A stretch of 64,000 bases of DNA from Acetohalobium arabaticum DSM 5501 (GCF_000144695.1 NC_014378.1:62001-126000); one strand, 5' to 3'; counted from the stretch's first letter, positions 1-9,057 are shown. Numbers and translations: made by a program. The notes: generated by a model not told the origin, from the sequence alone.

Positions 1-422
<422 letters not shown>

Positions 423-467
423 GCTTATAGTTATTAGTTAGAAAATAGTTTTACGTTCTGGTTAATT

Positions 468-500
468 GGACAGCTCATTCTATGGGCTGTCTGATTGCTT
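468..500 (+). terminator. Weak terminator-like hairpin after gdhA
   Basis: A stem with arms GGACAGC and GCTGTCT around a short loop lies 45 bp after the gdhA stop and is followed by GATTGCTTTT. The T tract is interrupted, so termination may be partial. Confidence 0.45.
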
Positions 501-529
501 TTAAGTAAAGAGAATAGAGGAGGAAGATA

Positions 530-1372
530 ATGTTTGAGATTATAGAAAAGAAGGCTTTAGCGTCAGAGATTGTTTCTCTTATTGTTGAAGCACCTCTGAT
601 TGCTGCAAAGGCTGAGCCGGGGCATTTTGTAGTTGTCCGTGTTTCTGAAACAGGTGAGAGAATTCCCTTGACTATTGCGGATTATAATCGGGATAGAGAA
701 ACTATTGAGCTGATTATTCAGGCAGTAGGATACTCAACAATTCAGCTATCAAAGCTTGAAGAAGGCGACCAGCTGCTTGATGTTTTAGGACCATTGGGTG
801 AACCAGTGGAGATTGAAAAGCTTGGAAGAGTAGTCTGTGTTGCTGGAGGAATAGGTGTAGCGCCGATCTATCCTAAGGCTAAAGAGTTAAAGGAAGCTGG
901 TAATGAGATTATAAGTATTATCGGAGCTCAGACAGAAGAGAAGCTGATTATGCAGGATAGAATGGAGTCTATTTCTGAAGAACTCTATTTAGCTACTGAT
1001 GATGGCTCAATAGGACATGAAGGCTTTGTAACAGAGGTATTGGAATCAGTGTTAGAAGAGAATGAAGTAGATGAGGTAATTGCTATTGGTCCAGTGGTGA
1101 TGATGAAAGCAGCCTGTGAAGTAACGGCAGATTATGGTATAGATACTGTAGTTAGCTTGAATCCGATTATGGTTGATGGTACTGGTATGTGTGGAGGCTG
1201 TCGAGTGACTGTTGGTGGCGAAAACCGCTTTGCCTGTGTTGATGGACCGGCTTTTGATGGACATAAGGTAGACTTTGTTGAATTAATGAGGCGCCAGGAC
1301 CATTACCATCCTCAGGAAGAGAAAGCTATGCACCGCTGTAAGTTAGAAGAGGAGGTGGGCAGAGATGGCTAA
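530..1372 (+). CDS. nfnA: NfnA-type FAD/[2Fe-2S] subunit of NADH-dependent ferredoxin:NADP+ oxidoreductase
   Basis: A 280-residue protein of the ferredoxin-NADP reductase-like family, also annotated as sulfide dehydrogenase beta subunit or dihydroorotate dehydrogenase electron-transfer subunit. With NfnB it forms the cytoplasmic flavin-based bifurcating transhydrogenase that couples reduced ferredoxin and NADH to reduce two NADP+. The FAD domain (about 1-95, with RIPLTIADY) precedes the NAD-binding domain (VCVAGGIGVAPIYP near residue 105). The cluster site has Asp216, Cys221, Cys224 and Cys236, reproducing the unusual Asp-plus-three-Cys ligand pattern described for Thermotoga NfnA. The start has GAGGAGG 7 bp upstream. 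The gene overlaps nfnB by 8 bp, so the two are translationally coupled. Assignment as NfnA rather than PyrK rests on the following nfnB and the absence of pyr genes. Confidence 0.92.
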   Translation: MFEIIEKKALASEIVSLIVEAPLIAAKAEPGHFVVVRVSETGERIPLTIADYNRDRETIELIIQAVGYSTIQLSKLEEGDQLLDVLGPLGEPVEIEKLGRVVCVAGGIGVAPIYPKAKELKEAGNEIISIIGAQTEEKLIMQDRMESISEELYLATDDGSIGHEGFVTEVLESVLEENEVDEVIAIGPVVMMKAACEVTADYGIDTVVSLNPIMVDGTGMCGGCRVTVGGENRFACVDGPAFDGHKVDFVELMRRQDHYHPQEEKAMHRCKLEEEVGRDG

Positions 1373-2741
1373 TAGACAGAAGATGAAGAAGCAGCAGCCT
1401 GAAAAGAGAATTAATAACTTCCAGGAAGTAGCCTGTGGCTATACTAAAGAGGAAGCAGTAAAGGAAGCAGAACGCTGTCTTCAGTGTAAAGATTCGCCCT
1501 GTGTTGACGGCTGTCCAGTAGAAGTTCCGATTCCTGACTTTATTGAGGAGATTACTAATGAAAACTTTGATCAGGCAGCTGAACTGGTCAAAGAGAAGAA
1601 TGCTCTGCCGGCTATCTGTGGAAGGGTCTGTCCACAGGCGGAACAGTGTGAAGCAGAGTGCATTCTAGGTAAGAAAGGTCAGCCAGTTGCTATCGGTGCC
1701 TTAGAGAGATTTGTTGGTGATTATGAATTAAAACAGGATAGAGAAATTGAAGCTAAAACTGATAAAGATATCAAAACAGCAGTTGTTGGTTCTGGACCAG
1801 CCGGTTTGACAGCAGCGGCTGATATGGCAAAGCTTGGCTATCAAGTAACAGTTTTTGAAGCTTTATCAGATCCAGGCGGTGTTCTTCGATATGGTATTCC
1901 GGAGTTTAGACTGCCTAAATCAATTGTAGATGAAGAAGTACAGGAGATAGAAAATTTAGGAGTAGAGGTAAGACCTAATACTTTGATTGGTTCTACTCTT
2001 ACCTTTGATGATCTACAAGAAGAGGGTTATGAAGCAGTCTTTGTCAGTACTGGGGCCGGTCTGCCTTACTTTTTAGGAATTCCTGGTGAGAACTTAAATG
2101 GAGTCTACTCAGCCAATGAATTCTTAACACGAGTTAATTTGATGAATGCTTATAGATTTCCTGAGTACCAGACACCAATAGAAGTAGGAGATCATGTGGC
2201 TGTCGTAGGTGCTGGAAATGTAGCTATGGATTCAGCCAGAACAGCACTGCGGTTGGGAGCTGAGGAAGTTTCAATAGTTTACCGCCGTTCTAGAAATGAA
2301 ATGCCGGCTAGAGAAGAAGAGATTGAACATGCTGAAGAAGAGGGAATAGATTTTAAGTTACTACGGAATCCGGTTAAGATTCTCGGTAATGAAGAGGACT
2401 GGGTAGCAGAGTTAGAATGTGTTGAGATGGAATTAGGTGAACCAGACAGCAGCGGACGGCCGCGGCCGATTCCAATTGAAGATTCTAACTTTACTATTCC
2501 TGTAGAGACAGTAGTTATTGCAATTGGGCAGGGTCCTAATCCATTGTTATCTAAAAAAGAATTAAATTTAGAGACTACTGAATGGAATAGCATAGTCGTA
2601 GATGATGATACGTATCAGACATCAATTCCTGGTGTCTTTGCTGGTGGTGATGTAATCGGCGGTTCAGCAACAGTAATTGCCGCTATGGGTGATGGACGAA
2701 AGGCTGCTCGAGAGATTGATAAGTATTTACAGCAGAAATAA
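1365..2741 (+). CDS. nfnB: NfnB-type large subunit, GltD-like flavoprotein
   Basis: A 458-residue homologue of the glutamate synthase small subunit GltD, here the NADPH-binding, bifurcating-FAD subunit of Nfn. The N-terminal domain holds two sets of cysteines for [4Fe-4S] clusters (CLQCKDSPCVDGCP near 38-51, then CGRVCPQAEQCEAEC near 84-98). An FAD dinucleotide fold follows (VVGSGPAGLTAAADMA near 141), then an NADPH fold (VVGAGNVAMDSARTALRLGA near 281) and a C-terminal FAD-contact motif (GVFAGGDVIGG). Length and domain order are those of NfnB/SudA proteins. No gltB is present nearby and nfnA overlaps its start, which argues against a glutamate synthase subunit. A strong terminator follows. 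Confidence 0.93.
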   Translation: MANRQKMKKQQPEKRINNFQEVACGYTKEEAVKEAERCLQCKDSPCVDGCPVEVPIPDFIEEITNENFDQAAELVKEKNALPAICGRVCPQAEQCEAECILGKKGQPVAIGALERFVGDYELKQDREIEAKTDKDIKTAVVGSGPAGLTAAADMAKLGYQVTVFEALSDPGGVLRYGIPEFRLPKSIVDEEVQEIENLGVEVRPNTLIGSTLTFDDLQEEGYEAVFVSTGAGLPYFLGIPGENLNGVYSANEFLTRVNLMNAYRFPEYQTPIEVGDHVAVVGAGNVAMDSARTALRLGAEEVSIVYRRSRNEMPAREEEIEHAEEEGIDFKLLRNPVKILGNEEDWVAELECVEMELGEPDSSGRPRPIPIEDSNFTIPVETVVIAIGQGPNPLLSKKELNLETTEWNSIVVDDDTYQTSIPGVFAGGDVIGGSATVIAAMGDGRKAAREIDKYLQQK

Positions 2742-2752
2742 TAGATAAGTCA

Positions 2753-2800
2753 GCCAGCCACTAATTCATTATGAATTAGTTGGCTGGTTTTTATTTTTTT
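2753..2800 (+). terminator. Rho-independent terminator after nfnAB
   Basis: Near-perfect palindrome with arms CCAGCCACTAATTC and GAATTAGTTGGCTGG, followed by a long T-rich tract (TTTTTATTTTTTT). It closes the nfn operon. Confidence 0.9.
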
Positions 2801-2860
2801 ACACGTCTCCTTTCTAATCTGAATAGTATGTTGTAGTAGTTTAGAAAGGAGATGATCAGA

Positions 2861-3871
2861 GTGGAAAGAATACAAAGCTTAGTTAAGAAGTATTATAATC
2901 AAATATTGAGTCTTAAGAATGTTGTCGGTGTTGGCTGTGGATATAAGGAAGTAGATAATACAGAAACAGATGACGAGGCATTAGTAGTTTTAGTCGAAGA
3001 GAAGTTAGATAAGGATGAATTAGAATCACATGAGTTAGTACCTGAGCAAATAGAGAATACAGATACTGATGTAGTTGAGGTAGGAGAGTTAGAATTATTG
3101 GCTTCGCGAATGGAACGGCTACGTCCGGCGCAACCAGGGGTAAGTATCGGCCATTATAGAGTTTCAGCGGGGACCTTTGGAGCAGTAGTGAAAGATAGAC
3201 AGACTAAAGAACCGTTAATTTTATCCAATAATCATGTACTGGCTAATCTGAGTACTGGCCATGATGACCGGGCTAAAAAGGGAGATCCTATCTTGCAGCC
3301 GGGACAGCATGATAAGGGGGAGCGTGATCGTGATGTTATTGGTCATTTAGAAAGATTTAGCCCCTTGCACAGAAAAACAGAACCAGCATCAAGTGCTGTT
3401 ATACAAGGGGTAGAGAATCTTTTAAATGGAGTTGGTGATGTAGTTAAATTTCCTTATTTAATTAAGTTTATTCGAAAAAATAAGACCAGTAATTTAGTTG
3501 ATTGTGCAGTAGCTAAACCGGTTTCTGAGGATGTAATAAGTGATAAAATTTTGGAAATTGGTAAGGTAGAAGGAATTAAGCAGCCTAAAGTAGGCATGGG
3601 AGTAGTTAAAAGCGGTAGAACGTCTGGACGGACTGAGTCTAAAATTAAGGCAGTACATGCTACAGTGGAAGTATCTATTACCGGTAACGAAAAGGGGGTC
3701 TTTAATGATCAAATTATTACAAAACCTTTTTCTAAGCCGGGAGACAGCGGTTCATTAATTTTAGACCATGATCGTAGTGCAGTAGGATTATTATTTGCTG
3801 GTTCGGAGAAAAGTACTGTCTGTAATCGAATTAGTAATGTACTAGATGAATTAAAGGTAGAATTTATTTGA
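2861..3871 (+). CDS. Trypsin-like serine protease-fold protein (NAL1-like)
   Basis: A chymotrypsin-fold peptidase family protein with an apparent catalytic triad: His125 in LSNNHVLA, Asp214 in LVDCAVAKP and Ser296 in KPGDSGSLIL (numbered from GTG 2861). There is no signal peptide or membrane segment, so a cytoplasmic location is expected. It resembles the bacterial relatives of plant NARROW LEAF 1; substrates are unknown. An ATG at 2852 lies inside the Shine-Dalgarno sequence AAAGGAGATGATC, so the in-frame GTG at 2861, with 7-9 bp spacing, is the better start. The N-terminal 90 residues are very acidic, as in salt-adapted proteins. The gene is monocistronic between a terminator and the feo promoter. 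Confidence 0.75.
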   Translation: MERIQSLVKKYYNQILSLKNVVGVGCGYKEVDNTETDDEALVVLVEEKLDKDELESHELVPEQIENTDTDVVEVGELELLASRMERLRPAQPGVSIGHYRVSAGTFGAVVKDRQTKEPLILSNNHVLANLSTGHDDRAKKGDPILQPGQHDKGERDRDVIGHLERFSPLHRKTEPASSAVIQGVENLLNGVGDVVKFPYLIKFIRKNKTSNLVDCAVAKPVSEDVISDKILEIGKVEGIKQPKVGMGVVKSGRTSGRTESKIKAVHATVEVSITGNEKGVFNDQIITKPFSKPGDSGSLILDHDRSAVGLLFAGSEKSTVCNRISNVLDELKVEFI

Positions 3872-3929
3872 TGGTAATAAGCTGTGGTTGATTTAACTAT
3901 ATCAGCCGTTTTAAGTATTATTAAAAAAA

Positions 3930-3958
3930 TTGACATAATAAAATAACTCTGCTATAAT
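3930..3958 (+). promoter_or_regulatory. SigA-type promoter of feoAB
   Basis: TTGACA at 3930-3935, 17 bp, TATAAT at 3953-3958: both hexamers are perfect. It lies 107 bp before the feoA start. Confidence 0.9.
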
Positions 3959-4007
3959 ATATGCATAATTAAAAATGGTTCTTAGGGATGTTTTTTTAAA
4001 TTTTATT

Positions 4008-4026
4008 GATAATGATTTTCAATTAT
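4008..4026 (+). promoter_or_regulatory. Fur-box-like operator upstream of feoA
   Basis: GATAATGATTTTCAATTAT matches the 19-bp Fur consensus (GATAATGATAATCATTATC) at 13 positions, including the whole left half. It sits downstream of the predicted transcription start, where a bound iron-loaded repressor would block feoAB. The repressor identity (Fur or another family member) is inferred. Confidence 0.6.
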
Positions 4027-4064
4027 ATAAATAAATTGATTAATCTTAAATGGAGGGGACAGTG

Positions 4065-4301
4065 ATGAATTATATGACACTACATCAATTAAAACAGGGA
4101 GCAAGCGGTAAAGTAATTGATTTTAACGGCGGCTGTGGATTAGTTAATAAATTAAATTCTATGGGAATTCGGGAGGGAAAAGAGATAACTAAAATAAGTA
4201 ATTCTTTTATTGGAGGACCTGTAACTGTTCAATTGGATAATGCTAAAATCGCAATTGGTAATGGAATGGCAGAAAAGATTATCATCGAGGAGAATAATTA
4301 A
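4065..4301 (+). CDS. feoA: Ferrous iron transport protein A
   Basis: A 78-residue SH3-like FeoA, a small cytoplasmic partner of the FeoB iron(II) transporter. The core MTLHQLKQGASGKVIDFNG, the GCGLVNKLNSMGIREGKEI segment and the C-terminal VQLDNAKIAIGNGMAEKI are characteristic of the family. An ATG at 4050 lies immediately upstream of the ribosome-binding site GGAGGGG, so translation most likely starts at ATG 4065 (or GTG 4062). The stop codon overlaps the feoB ATG by one base (TAATG). Regulation by iron is suggested by the perfect SigA-type promoter and Fur-like box upstream. Confidence 0.95.
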   Translation: MNYMTLHQLKQGASGKVIDFNGGCGLVNKLNSMGIREGKEITKISNSFIGGPVTVQLDNAKIAIGNGMAEKIIIEENN

Positions 4302-6112
4302 TGAATGTCTTTTTGATGGGAAATCCTAATGTAGGCAAGAGTGCTTTATTTTCTCGTTTAACTGGAACGAATGTTACTTCCTCTAATTATGCTGGTACTA
4401 CAGTTGAATATACAGCGGGTAAGATGGAATGGCAGGATGATGTAATTGATATCATAGATGTACCCGGTACTTATTCATTGGACCCAACTAATCAGGCTGA
4501 AGAAGTAGCTGTTGAAATGATATCTGATGCTGATTTGATCATTAATGTACTTGATGCTACTAATTTAGAACGGAATCTTAATCTTACACTACAGCTTCTT
4601 GAACAGGATGTTCCTATGATAGTTGCACTTAATTTTTGGGATGAGGTTCAACACCGCGGAATTGAGATTGATATTGATAAATTGGAGGAGTATCTAGGAG
4701 TACCAGTAATTCCTACTTCAGCTACAAAAGGGAATGGAATTAGAAATTTAATTGAGTTATTTGATTATAGGAAAGTTACTCAGTATGATAGCAGAACTAC
4801 TGAAGAGCGTTGGTCAGAGATCGGTAAGATTGTAGAAGAAGTACAAGCAATTGATTATGATGGACATTCCTGGTTGGATAGGTTGGAAGATTTATCTATT
4901 AAGCCTTTAACTGGATTACCGATTGCTATTTTCGTTTTACTTCTTTCGTTTAAAATTATTCGTTTTATCGGTGAAGGGTTAATTGGTTATGTAACAGAGC
5001 CTTTTTTTGAAGTGGTTTATAGACCAGTTATTATGTGGTTGAGTGAGCTGTTAGGCAGCCAGGGATTTATTCATGATTTATTGATCGGCCAGTTAGTTGA
5101 AGGGCAGGTTGATTTCGAACAGTCCTTTGGTTTATTGACAACAGGAATCTTTATTCCATTCGCGGCAGTATTGCCATATATTATTGCTTTCTATTTTATT
5201 TTAGGTTTTTTAGAAGATACAGGTTATTTACCGAGACTGTCAGTTTTAAGTGATAATTTAATGCATAAAGTTGGTCTGCATGGTTTTTCTATAATTCCTA
5301 TGATTTTAGGATTTGGCTGTAATGTTCCAGCTGCATTAGCAGTGCGGACACTAGAAAGTAGACGGGAGAAGTTTATTGCCAGTACTTTGATGGCTATTTC
5401 AGTTCCCTGTATGTCCCAGACGGCTATGATTGTGGGATTATTAGGGTCTTATAGTAATAAATATATCTGGTATGTATTTGGAACTTTAGCTGTAGTCTGG
5501 ATTATAGCTGGATTTTTGCTTAATAAGTTATTGCCGGGCTTTAGTTCTGATTTACTGCTGGAGATTCCCCCTTTAAGAATACCGAATCCAGGGATTGTAG
5601 TTAAGAAATTATGGATTAGGATGTTAAGCTTTCTTCGGGAAGCTATTCCTTTTATGCTGGCAGGAGTTTTGATTGTTAACATCTTTTATTTTCTGGGAGT
5701 CTTTGACCTGATGGCAGTAATCTTAGGACCGGTTTTGGATAAGGTTTTTGGCCTACCCCAGGAGGCTATTTCAGCTCTATTAATGGGCTTTTTAAGAAAG
5801 GATTTAGCTATGGGGATGCTGGTCCCGCTTGATTTAACAGTTAAGCAGTCAGTTATAGCCAGTGTAATTCTTACTATCTATTTTCCCTGTGTAGCTACTT
5901 TTATGGTTTTAATAAGAGAGCTAGGATTTGTTGATATGCTGAAGGCTACAGCGGTAATGTTAATTTCTACTTTAGTAGTTGGAGGTTTTGTTAATTTTGC
6001 CTTTCAAGGCGGTGGATTTACACCACAGAGTTGGTTGGTTCTGGTCGGAATTGTATTATTGATTAGATTTCTTCCTAATATAGTAGAGAATGAAGAGGTT
6101 AATTCAGTTTAA
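4301..6112 (+). CDS. feoB: Ferrous iron transporter FeoB
   Basis: A 603-residue membrane GTPase that imports Fe2+. The N-terminal G domain shows G1 GNPNVGKSALFSRLTG (residues 7-22), G2 YAGTTVE, and G3 DVPGTYSL. A helical spacer follows, then the membrane region with two gate modules (FAAVLPYIIAFYFILGFLEDTGYLPR and the PFMLAGVLIVNIFYFLGVFD half) and the conserved GFGCNVPA Cys motif. It is at the short end for FeoB and has no C-terminal FeoC-like domain. Translation is coupled to feoA. A terminator follows directly. Confidence 0.96.
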   Translation: MNVFLMGNPNVGKSALFSRLTGTNVTSSNYAGTTVEYTAGKMEWQDDVIDIIDVPGTYSLDPTNQAEEVAVEMISDADLIINVLDATNLERNLNLTLQLLEQDVPMIVALNFWDEVQHRGIEIDIDKLEEYLGVPVIPTSATKGNGIRNLIELFDYRKVTQYDSRTTEERWSEIGKIVEEVQAIDYDGHSWLDRLEDLSIKPLTGLPIAIFVLLLSFKIIRFIGEGLIGYVTEPFFEVVYRPVIMWLSELLGSQGFIHDLLIGQLVEGQVDFEQSFGLLTTGIFIPFAAVLPYIIAFYFILGFLEDTGYLPRLSVLSDNLMHKVGLHGFSIIPMILGFGCNVPAALAVRTLESRREKFIASTLMAISVPCMSQTAMIVGLLGSYSNKYIWYVFGTLAVVWIIAGFLLNKLLPGFSSDLLLEIPPLRIPNPGIVVKKLWIRMLSFLREAIPFMLAGVLIVNIFYFLGVFDLMAVILGPVLDKVFGLPQEAISALLMGFLRKDLAMGMLVPLDLTVKQSVIASVILTIYFPCVATFMVLIRELGFVDMLKATAVMLISTLVVGGFVNFAFQGGGFTPQSWLVLVGIVLLIRFLPNIVENEEVNSV

Positions 6113-6120
6113 AGCAGATA

Positions 6121-6151
6121 AACGCCTCCCAAGAATAGGAGGCGTTTTTAT
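6121..6151 (+). terminator. Terminator of feoAB
   Basis: Stem AACGCCTCC / GGAGGCGTT with an 8-base loop, followed by TTTATTT, starting 9 bp after the feoB stop. Confidence 0.9.
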
Positions 6152-6195
6152 TTGAGTAAGAATATAATTCTCTACTGCATATAATAAATTATAGA

Positions 6196-6217
6196 TATAG
6201 AATAGGTCTATTCTATA
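6196..6217. promoter_or_regulatory. 22-bp palindrome before the glycosyltransferase gene
   Basis: Two perfect 10-bp arms (TATAGAATAG and CTATTCTATA) are separated by GT. The site is just downstream of a TATAAT (6180-6185) and about 27 bp before the start of the next gene, a position typical for a repressor operator. No regulator gene is adjacent. An RNA hairpin role is possible but the stem is AT-rich. Confidence 0.5.
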
Positions 6218-6240
6218 AATAAGGATCTTTAGGAGGATTA

Positions 6241-7866
6241 ATGGTGCGGCTTATATTCCACTTGCAGACTCTGCTTAATAGGATAGAGAATTTATTAATT
6301 AAAGACTTATTGGCAGATTTAGAGGAAGAGTTAGAAATAGAGATTTATTTTCAACAGCAAGACTTAAACCTAATCGAGTATAAGCAAGTGGATTTAGTAA
6401 TTACTGATAATTATACAACAGCTAAACTGTTATCTGAACGGAAGACAATACAGGTTATTTATTGGTATAGAGGCTGGAATGATAACTTAGAAACCAATAA
6501 TCAGTCTGATTTTACAGTAGTAGTAACAGAGGACAGCAAACTGGACAGCCTTCCGGATAATTTACAGGAAAGAGCAGTAGTTATTCCCTTTGGAGTAAAA
6601 GAAGAATTCTATAAATCGATATCAGAAGAAAAGTTAATAACAATAGAAAAACGGAGAATTATAATTCCCGGTTATGGATTAACTAGAAAGGAAATAGAAT
6701 TTTTAATTAATGCTGTGGAGTTAATTAATGATACTTGCCCAATTGAAGTTATTATTTTGAGCAGAGATGAATTAATATTTGATACAGAAGTGGCTTATAA
6801 AGTAATAGATATTGAATCTTCACAAGAGAGAATAATTCAGTATGCTAGTGCTGAGTTGGCTTTAGTAATTAAGGGGAAGAGAAATTATAGATTAACTACT
6901 TTAGAACTTATGGCTTCTCAAACGCCAATAATAATTATTGATAAAGATATATCTTGGAATTCTATTATAGATGATTACTCTGAATTGATTGAATTCAATA
7001 GAAAGCAGATTGGAGTTAGAGCTTTAAAGTTATTAAGGGATAATACATCAGCTAAAAAACTTATTAAAAAAGGATGGGAGATAGCCAAAAGCCATCAATG
7101 GCAGAAGACAATTCAAAGATGGAGTGATTTAATTACCGAAGAATCTGCTGATATTGATTTAGGTATCAGTAAGGAAAGAAGAATAGATATAATTTTAGTT
7201 AATAATAATAAACCAAAAATATTAAAGGACTGTGTAAGAAATATTCAGGAAAATACTGATTTTAATTATAGAATAGTAGTAATTGATAATTATGGTTGCA
7301 GAAGCAGTCTGCAGGATTTTAGATCTTCAAGTGGGCTAGTTATAATAGAGCCTAAAAAGGGATTAGGTTATGCTCAGGCCTATAATTATGGAATTAAAGC
7401 AGGTAGCAGTCAATATATTCTATTGATGGATACTTCCTTTCGAACTACTGTAGGTTGGTTGGATTCTTTATTAAGTATCCTACAGAGGGAGAATGAAGCA
7501 GCTATTGTTAAGCCTCAGATATGGAATGAAGATAAAGAGAGGATAGGTTTGGAGCTGAATGAATTATTTGAACAGACTTCATTTCAAAGTGAAGAAGAGT
7601 GGCTAAATACTAATAGAGCAGTATATTTATTTGGTAGAGAATTAGTGGCTGACCTAGGTTACTTTGATAAGTACTATTCATTCTATTTTGAGACTATTGA
7701 TTATCTACTTCAAGCTAAAAGGATAGGATATAACTTCTATGATTCTAAAGAGAGTAATCTTTATAAAGTGAAACAGGAAGCTGGCTTTACTGTAAAAGAA
7801 AGCCAGGAGCTTATCAATGATCGTGAATTATTTATTAGAAGATGGAAACCGGCTGATTTAAAGTAG
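6241..7866 (+). CDS. Two-domain glycosyltransferase-like protein (GT-B-like + GT2-like)
   Basis: A 541-residue protein. Residues about 1-300 resemble a GT-B/GT4-type glycosyltransferase (VIPFGVKEEF, a second Rossmann half, and an LTTLELMASQTPIIIID segment like the GT4 donor loop). Residues about 315-540 resemble a GT2 fold (RIDIILVNNNKPKILKDCVRNI, GLGYAQAYNYGIKAG, YILLMDTSF). The GT2 metal-binding DxD position reads MDTS and the usual ExxD acceptor motif is not evident, so that half may be degenerate or non-catalytic. No signal peptide or TM segment is seen. ATG 6241 has AGGAGG 4 bp upstream; GTG 6244 has better spacing and is an alternative start. It stands alone, with a palindromic putative operator upstream; a role in cell-surface or spore-surface glycosylation is only a guess. 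Confidence 0.65.
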   Translation: MVRLIFHLQTLLNRIENLLIKDLLADLEEELEIEIYFQQQDLNLIEYKQVDLVITDNYTTAKLLSERKTIQVIYWYRGWNDNLETNNQSDFTVVVTEDSKLDSLPDNLQERAVVIPFGVKEEFYKSISEEKLITIEKRRIIIPGYGLTRKEIEFLINAVELINDTCPIEVIILSRDELIFDTEVAYKVIDIESSQERIIQYASAELALVIKGKRNYRLTTLELMASQTPIIIIDKDISWNSIIDDYSELIEFNRKQIGVRALKLLRDNTSAKKLIKKGWEIAKSHQWQKTIQRWSDLITEESADIDLGISKERRIDIILVNNNKPKILKDCVRNIQENTDFNYRIVVIDNYGCRSSLQDFRSSSGLVIIEPKKGLGYAQAYNYGIKAGSSQYILLMDTSFRTTVGWLDSLLSILQRENEAAIVKPQIWNEDKERIGLELNELFEQTSFQSEEEWLNTNRAVYLFGRELVADLGYFDKYYSFYFETIDYLLQAKRIGYNFYDSKESNLYKVKQEAGFTVKESQELINDRELFIRRWKPADLK

Positions 7867-7899
7867 AGAGAGGATAGTTGATATTCTGTGGAATTATAC

Positions 7900-7986
7900 C
7901 TATCCACATAGGTTATCCACAGAATGTGCAAAAGCCTGTGGAAAATGTGGATAAGTGCCTGTATATAATAGTTTTTCTGTGGATAT
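7900..7986. promoter_or_regulatory. DnaA-box cluster 1
   Basis: In 87 bp there are two perfect TTATCCACA boxes (7913-7921 on +, 7946-7954 on -) and three with one mismatch (7900-7908 on +; 7937-7945 and 7978-7986 on -). The cluster lies between the glycosyltransferase and the CAP gene and has no initiator gene or long AT-rich unwinding element next to it. It resembles the DnaA-box clusters that titrate DnaA away from oriC in Bacillus; function here is inferred. Confidence 0.6.
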
Positions 7987-8031
7987 ATCTGTAGAAAACT
8001 CAAATAACCTGCTTGATTGTTAAGAATTACA

Positions 8032-8061
8032 TTCAACTTTTAGAAATTTCTATGCTATAAT
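8032..8061 (+). promoter_or_regulatory. SigA-type extended -10 promoter of the CAP gene
   Basis: TTCAAC (8032-8037), 18 bp, TATAAT (8056-8061) preceded by TGC, an extended -10. It lies 65 bp before the start at 8127 and 46 bp after the last DnaA-like box. Confidence 0.65.
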
Positions 8062-8126
8062 CAGAATAAGATTATATAAGTAACAAGTAATTTACTTATA
8101 AATAATAAACTGTGAGGAGCATAATT

Positions 8127-8891
8127 ATGCGTGGAGATAAGTATATTGCCTCTCTATTGATTATAGTTCTGTTGTTGCCTAGTTTGATGGTCTTATTCTG
8201 GACAGGTCCGGTGTATGCTGTTTCAGGATTGGATAATCTGGAATCAAATAGCAGCTTTTTATCAGTATTAAAAGGATTGGTAGCTCTTTTTATCTTGAAT
8301 AAGATAATCGGTAATGGAGATTCTGCTTCAGCAGAGCCGCCTCAAGAAGATGATCCAACTCCTATTGATAATGGGGATAATAATTCAGAGGATAATGTTG
8401 TTATAGAAGAGCCTGGGGATAATGAAGATAGTAGCTATTCAGATCAGAAAGATAATAGTTCTACAGATGAAACTGCTACTGATTGGACTGAAATGGAAGT
8501 AACAAGTATGACTTCTGCTGAAGCAGAGATGTTACAGCTTTTGAATCAGGAGCGGACTCAGCGCGGTTTAGAACCGCTACAGGTGGACTTAAGATTAGTC
8601 CAGGTAGCGCGGGCTAAAAGCCAGAATATGATTGATGAGGATTACTTTGCCCATCAGTCGCCAACATTAGGATCACCTTTTGATATGATGCAGGCCTTGA
8701 ATATCAGTTATGATTTTGCTGGTGAGAATATTGCTGGTGCTGGAACAGTAGCGCGAGCTCATAAACACTTAATGGAAAGTCCTGGACATAGAGAGAATAT
8801 TCTGCGGCCGCGATTTACACATGTCGGGATCGGTATTATTGAAGGTGGGCCTTACGGGATGATGTTTTCTCAAGAGTTTATTGATAAATAA
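8127..8891 (+). CDS. Secreted/anchored CAP (SCP-like) domain protein
   Basis: A 254-residue exported protein of the YkwD type. An N-terminal hydrophobic signal or anchor (IASLLIIVLLLPSLMVLFW) is followed by an acidic Asn/Asp/Ser-rich linker (about 65-125) and a C-terminal CAP domain starting at LLNQERTQRGLEPLQVD. The CAP signatures are present: the His in YFAHQSP, GENIAGA, and HLMESPGHRENILRPRF. In sporulating Firmicutes such proteins occur on the cell or spore surface; their activity is mostly unknown. A GTG at 8112 precedes the ribosome-binding site GAGGAG, so ATG 8127 is the start. A terminator follows. Confidence 0.88.
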   Translation: MRGDKYIASLLIIVLLLPSLMVLFWTGPVYAVSGLDNLESNSSFLSVLKGLVALFILNKIIGNGDSASAEPPQEDDPTPIDNGDNNSEDNVVIEEPGDNEDSSYSDQKDNSSTDETATDWTEMEVTSMTSAEAEMLQLLNQERTQRGLEPLQVDLRLVQVARAKSQNMIDEDYFAHQSPTLGSPFDMMQALNISYDFAGENIAGAGTVARAHKHLMESPGHRENILRPRFTHVGIGIIEGGPYGMMFSQEFIDK

Positions 8892-8917
8892 AGTTGAATA
8901 CTTGTAATTTTATTTTT

Positions 8918-8956
8918 AAGCGAGATGGTAGAGTAATTAGCCGTCTCGCTTTTTTA
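8918..8956 (+). terminator. Terminator after the CAP gene
   Basis: Arms AAGCGAGATGG and CCGTCTCGCTT (one G-T pair) enclose an AT-rich loop and are followed by TTTTTATTTT. Confidence 0.88.
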
Positions 8957-9057
8957 TTTTGTTTGAATTTAGATGCACGAAATAAAGCTTAGTACATAAA
9001 TATAATTTAAATTCATAGATGCTGGATTAGGTTTAATTTTGGTAAAGTGCAGCTTTA

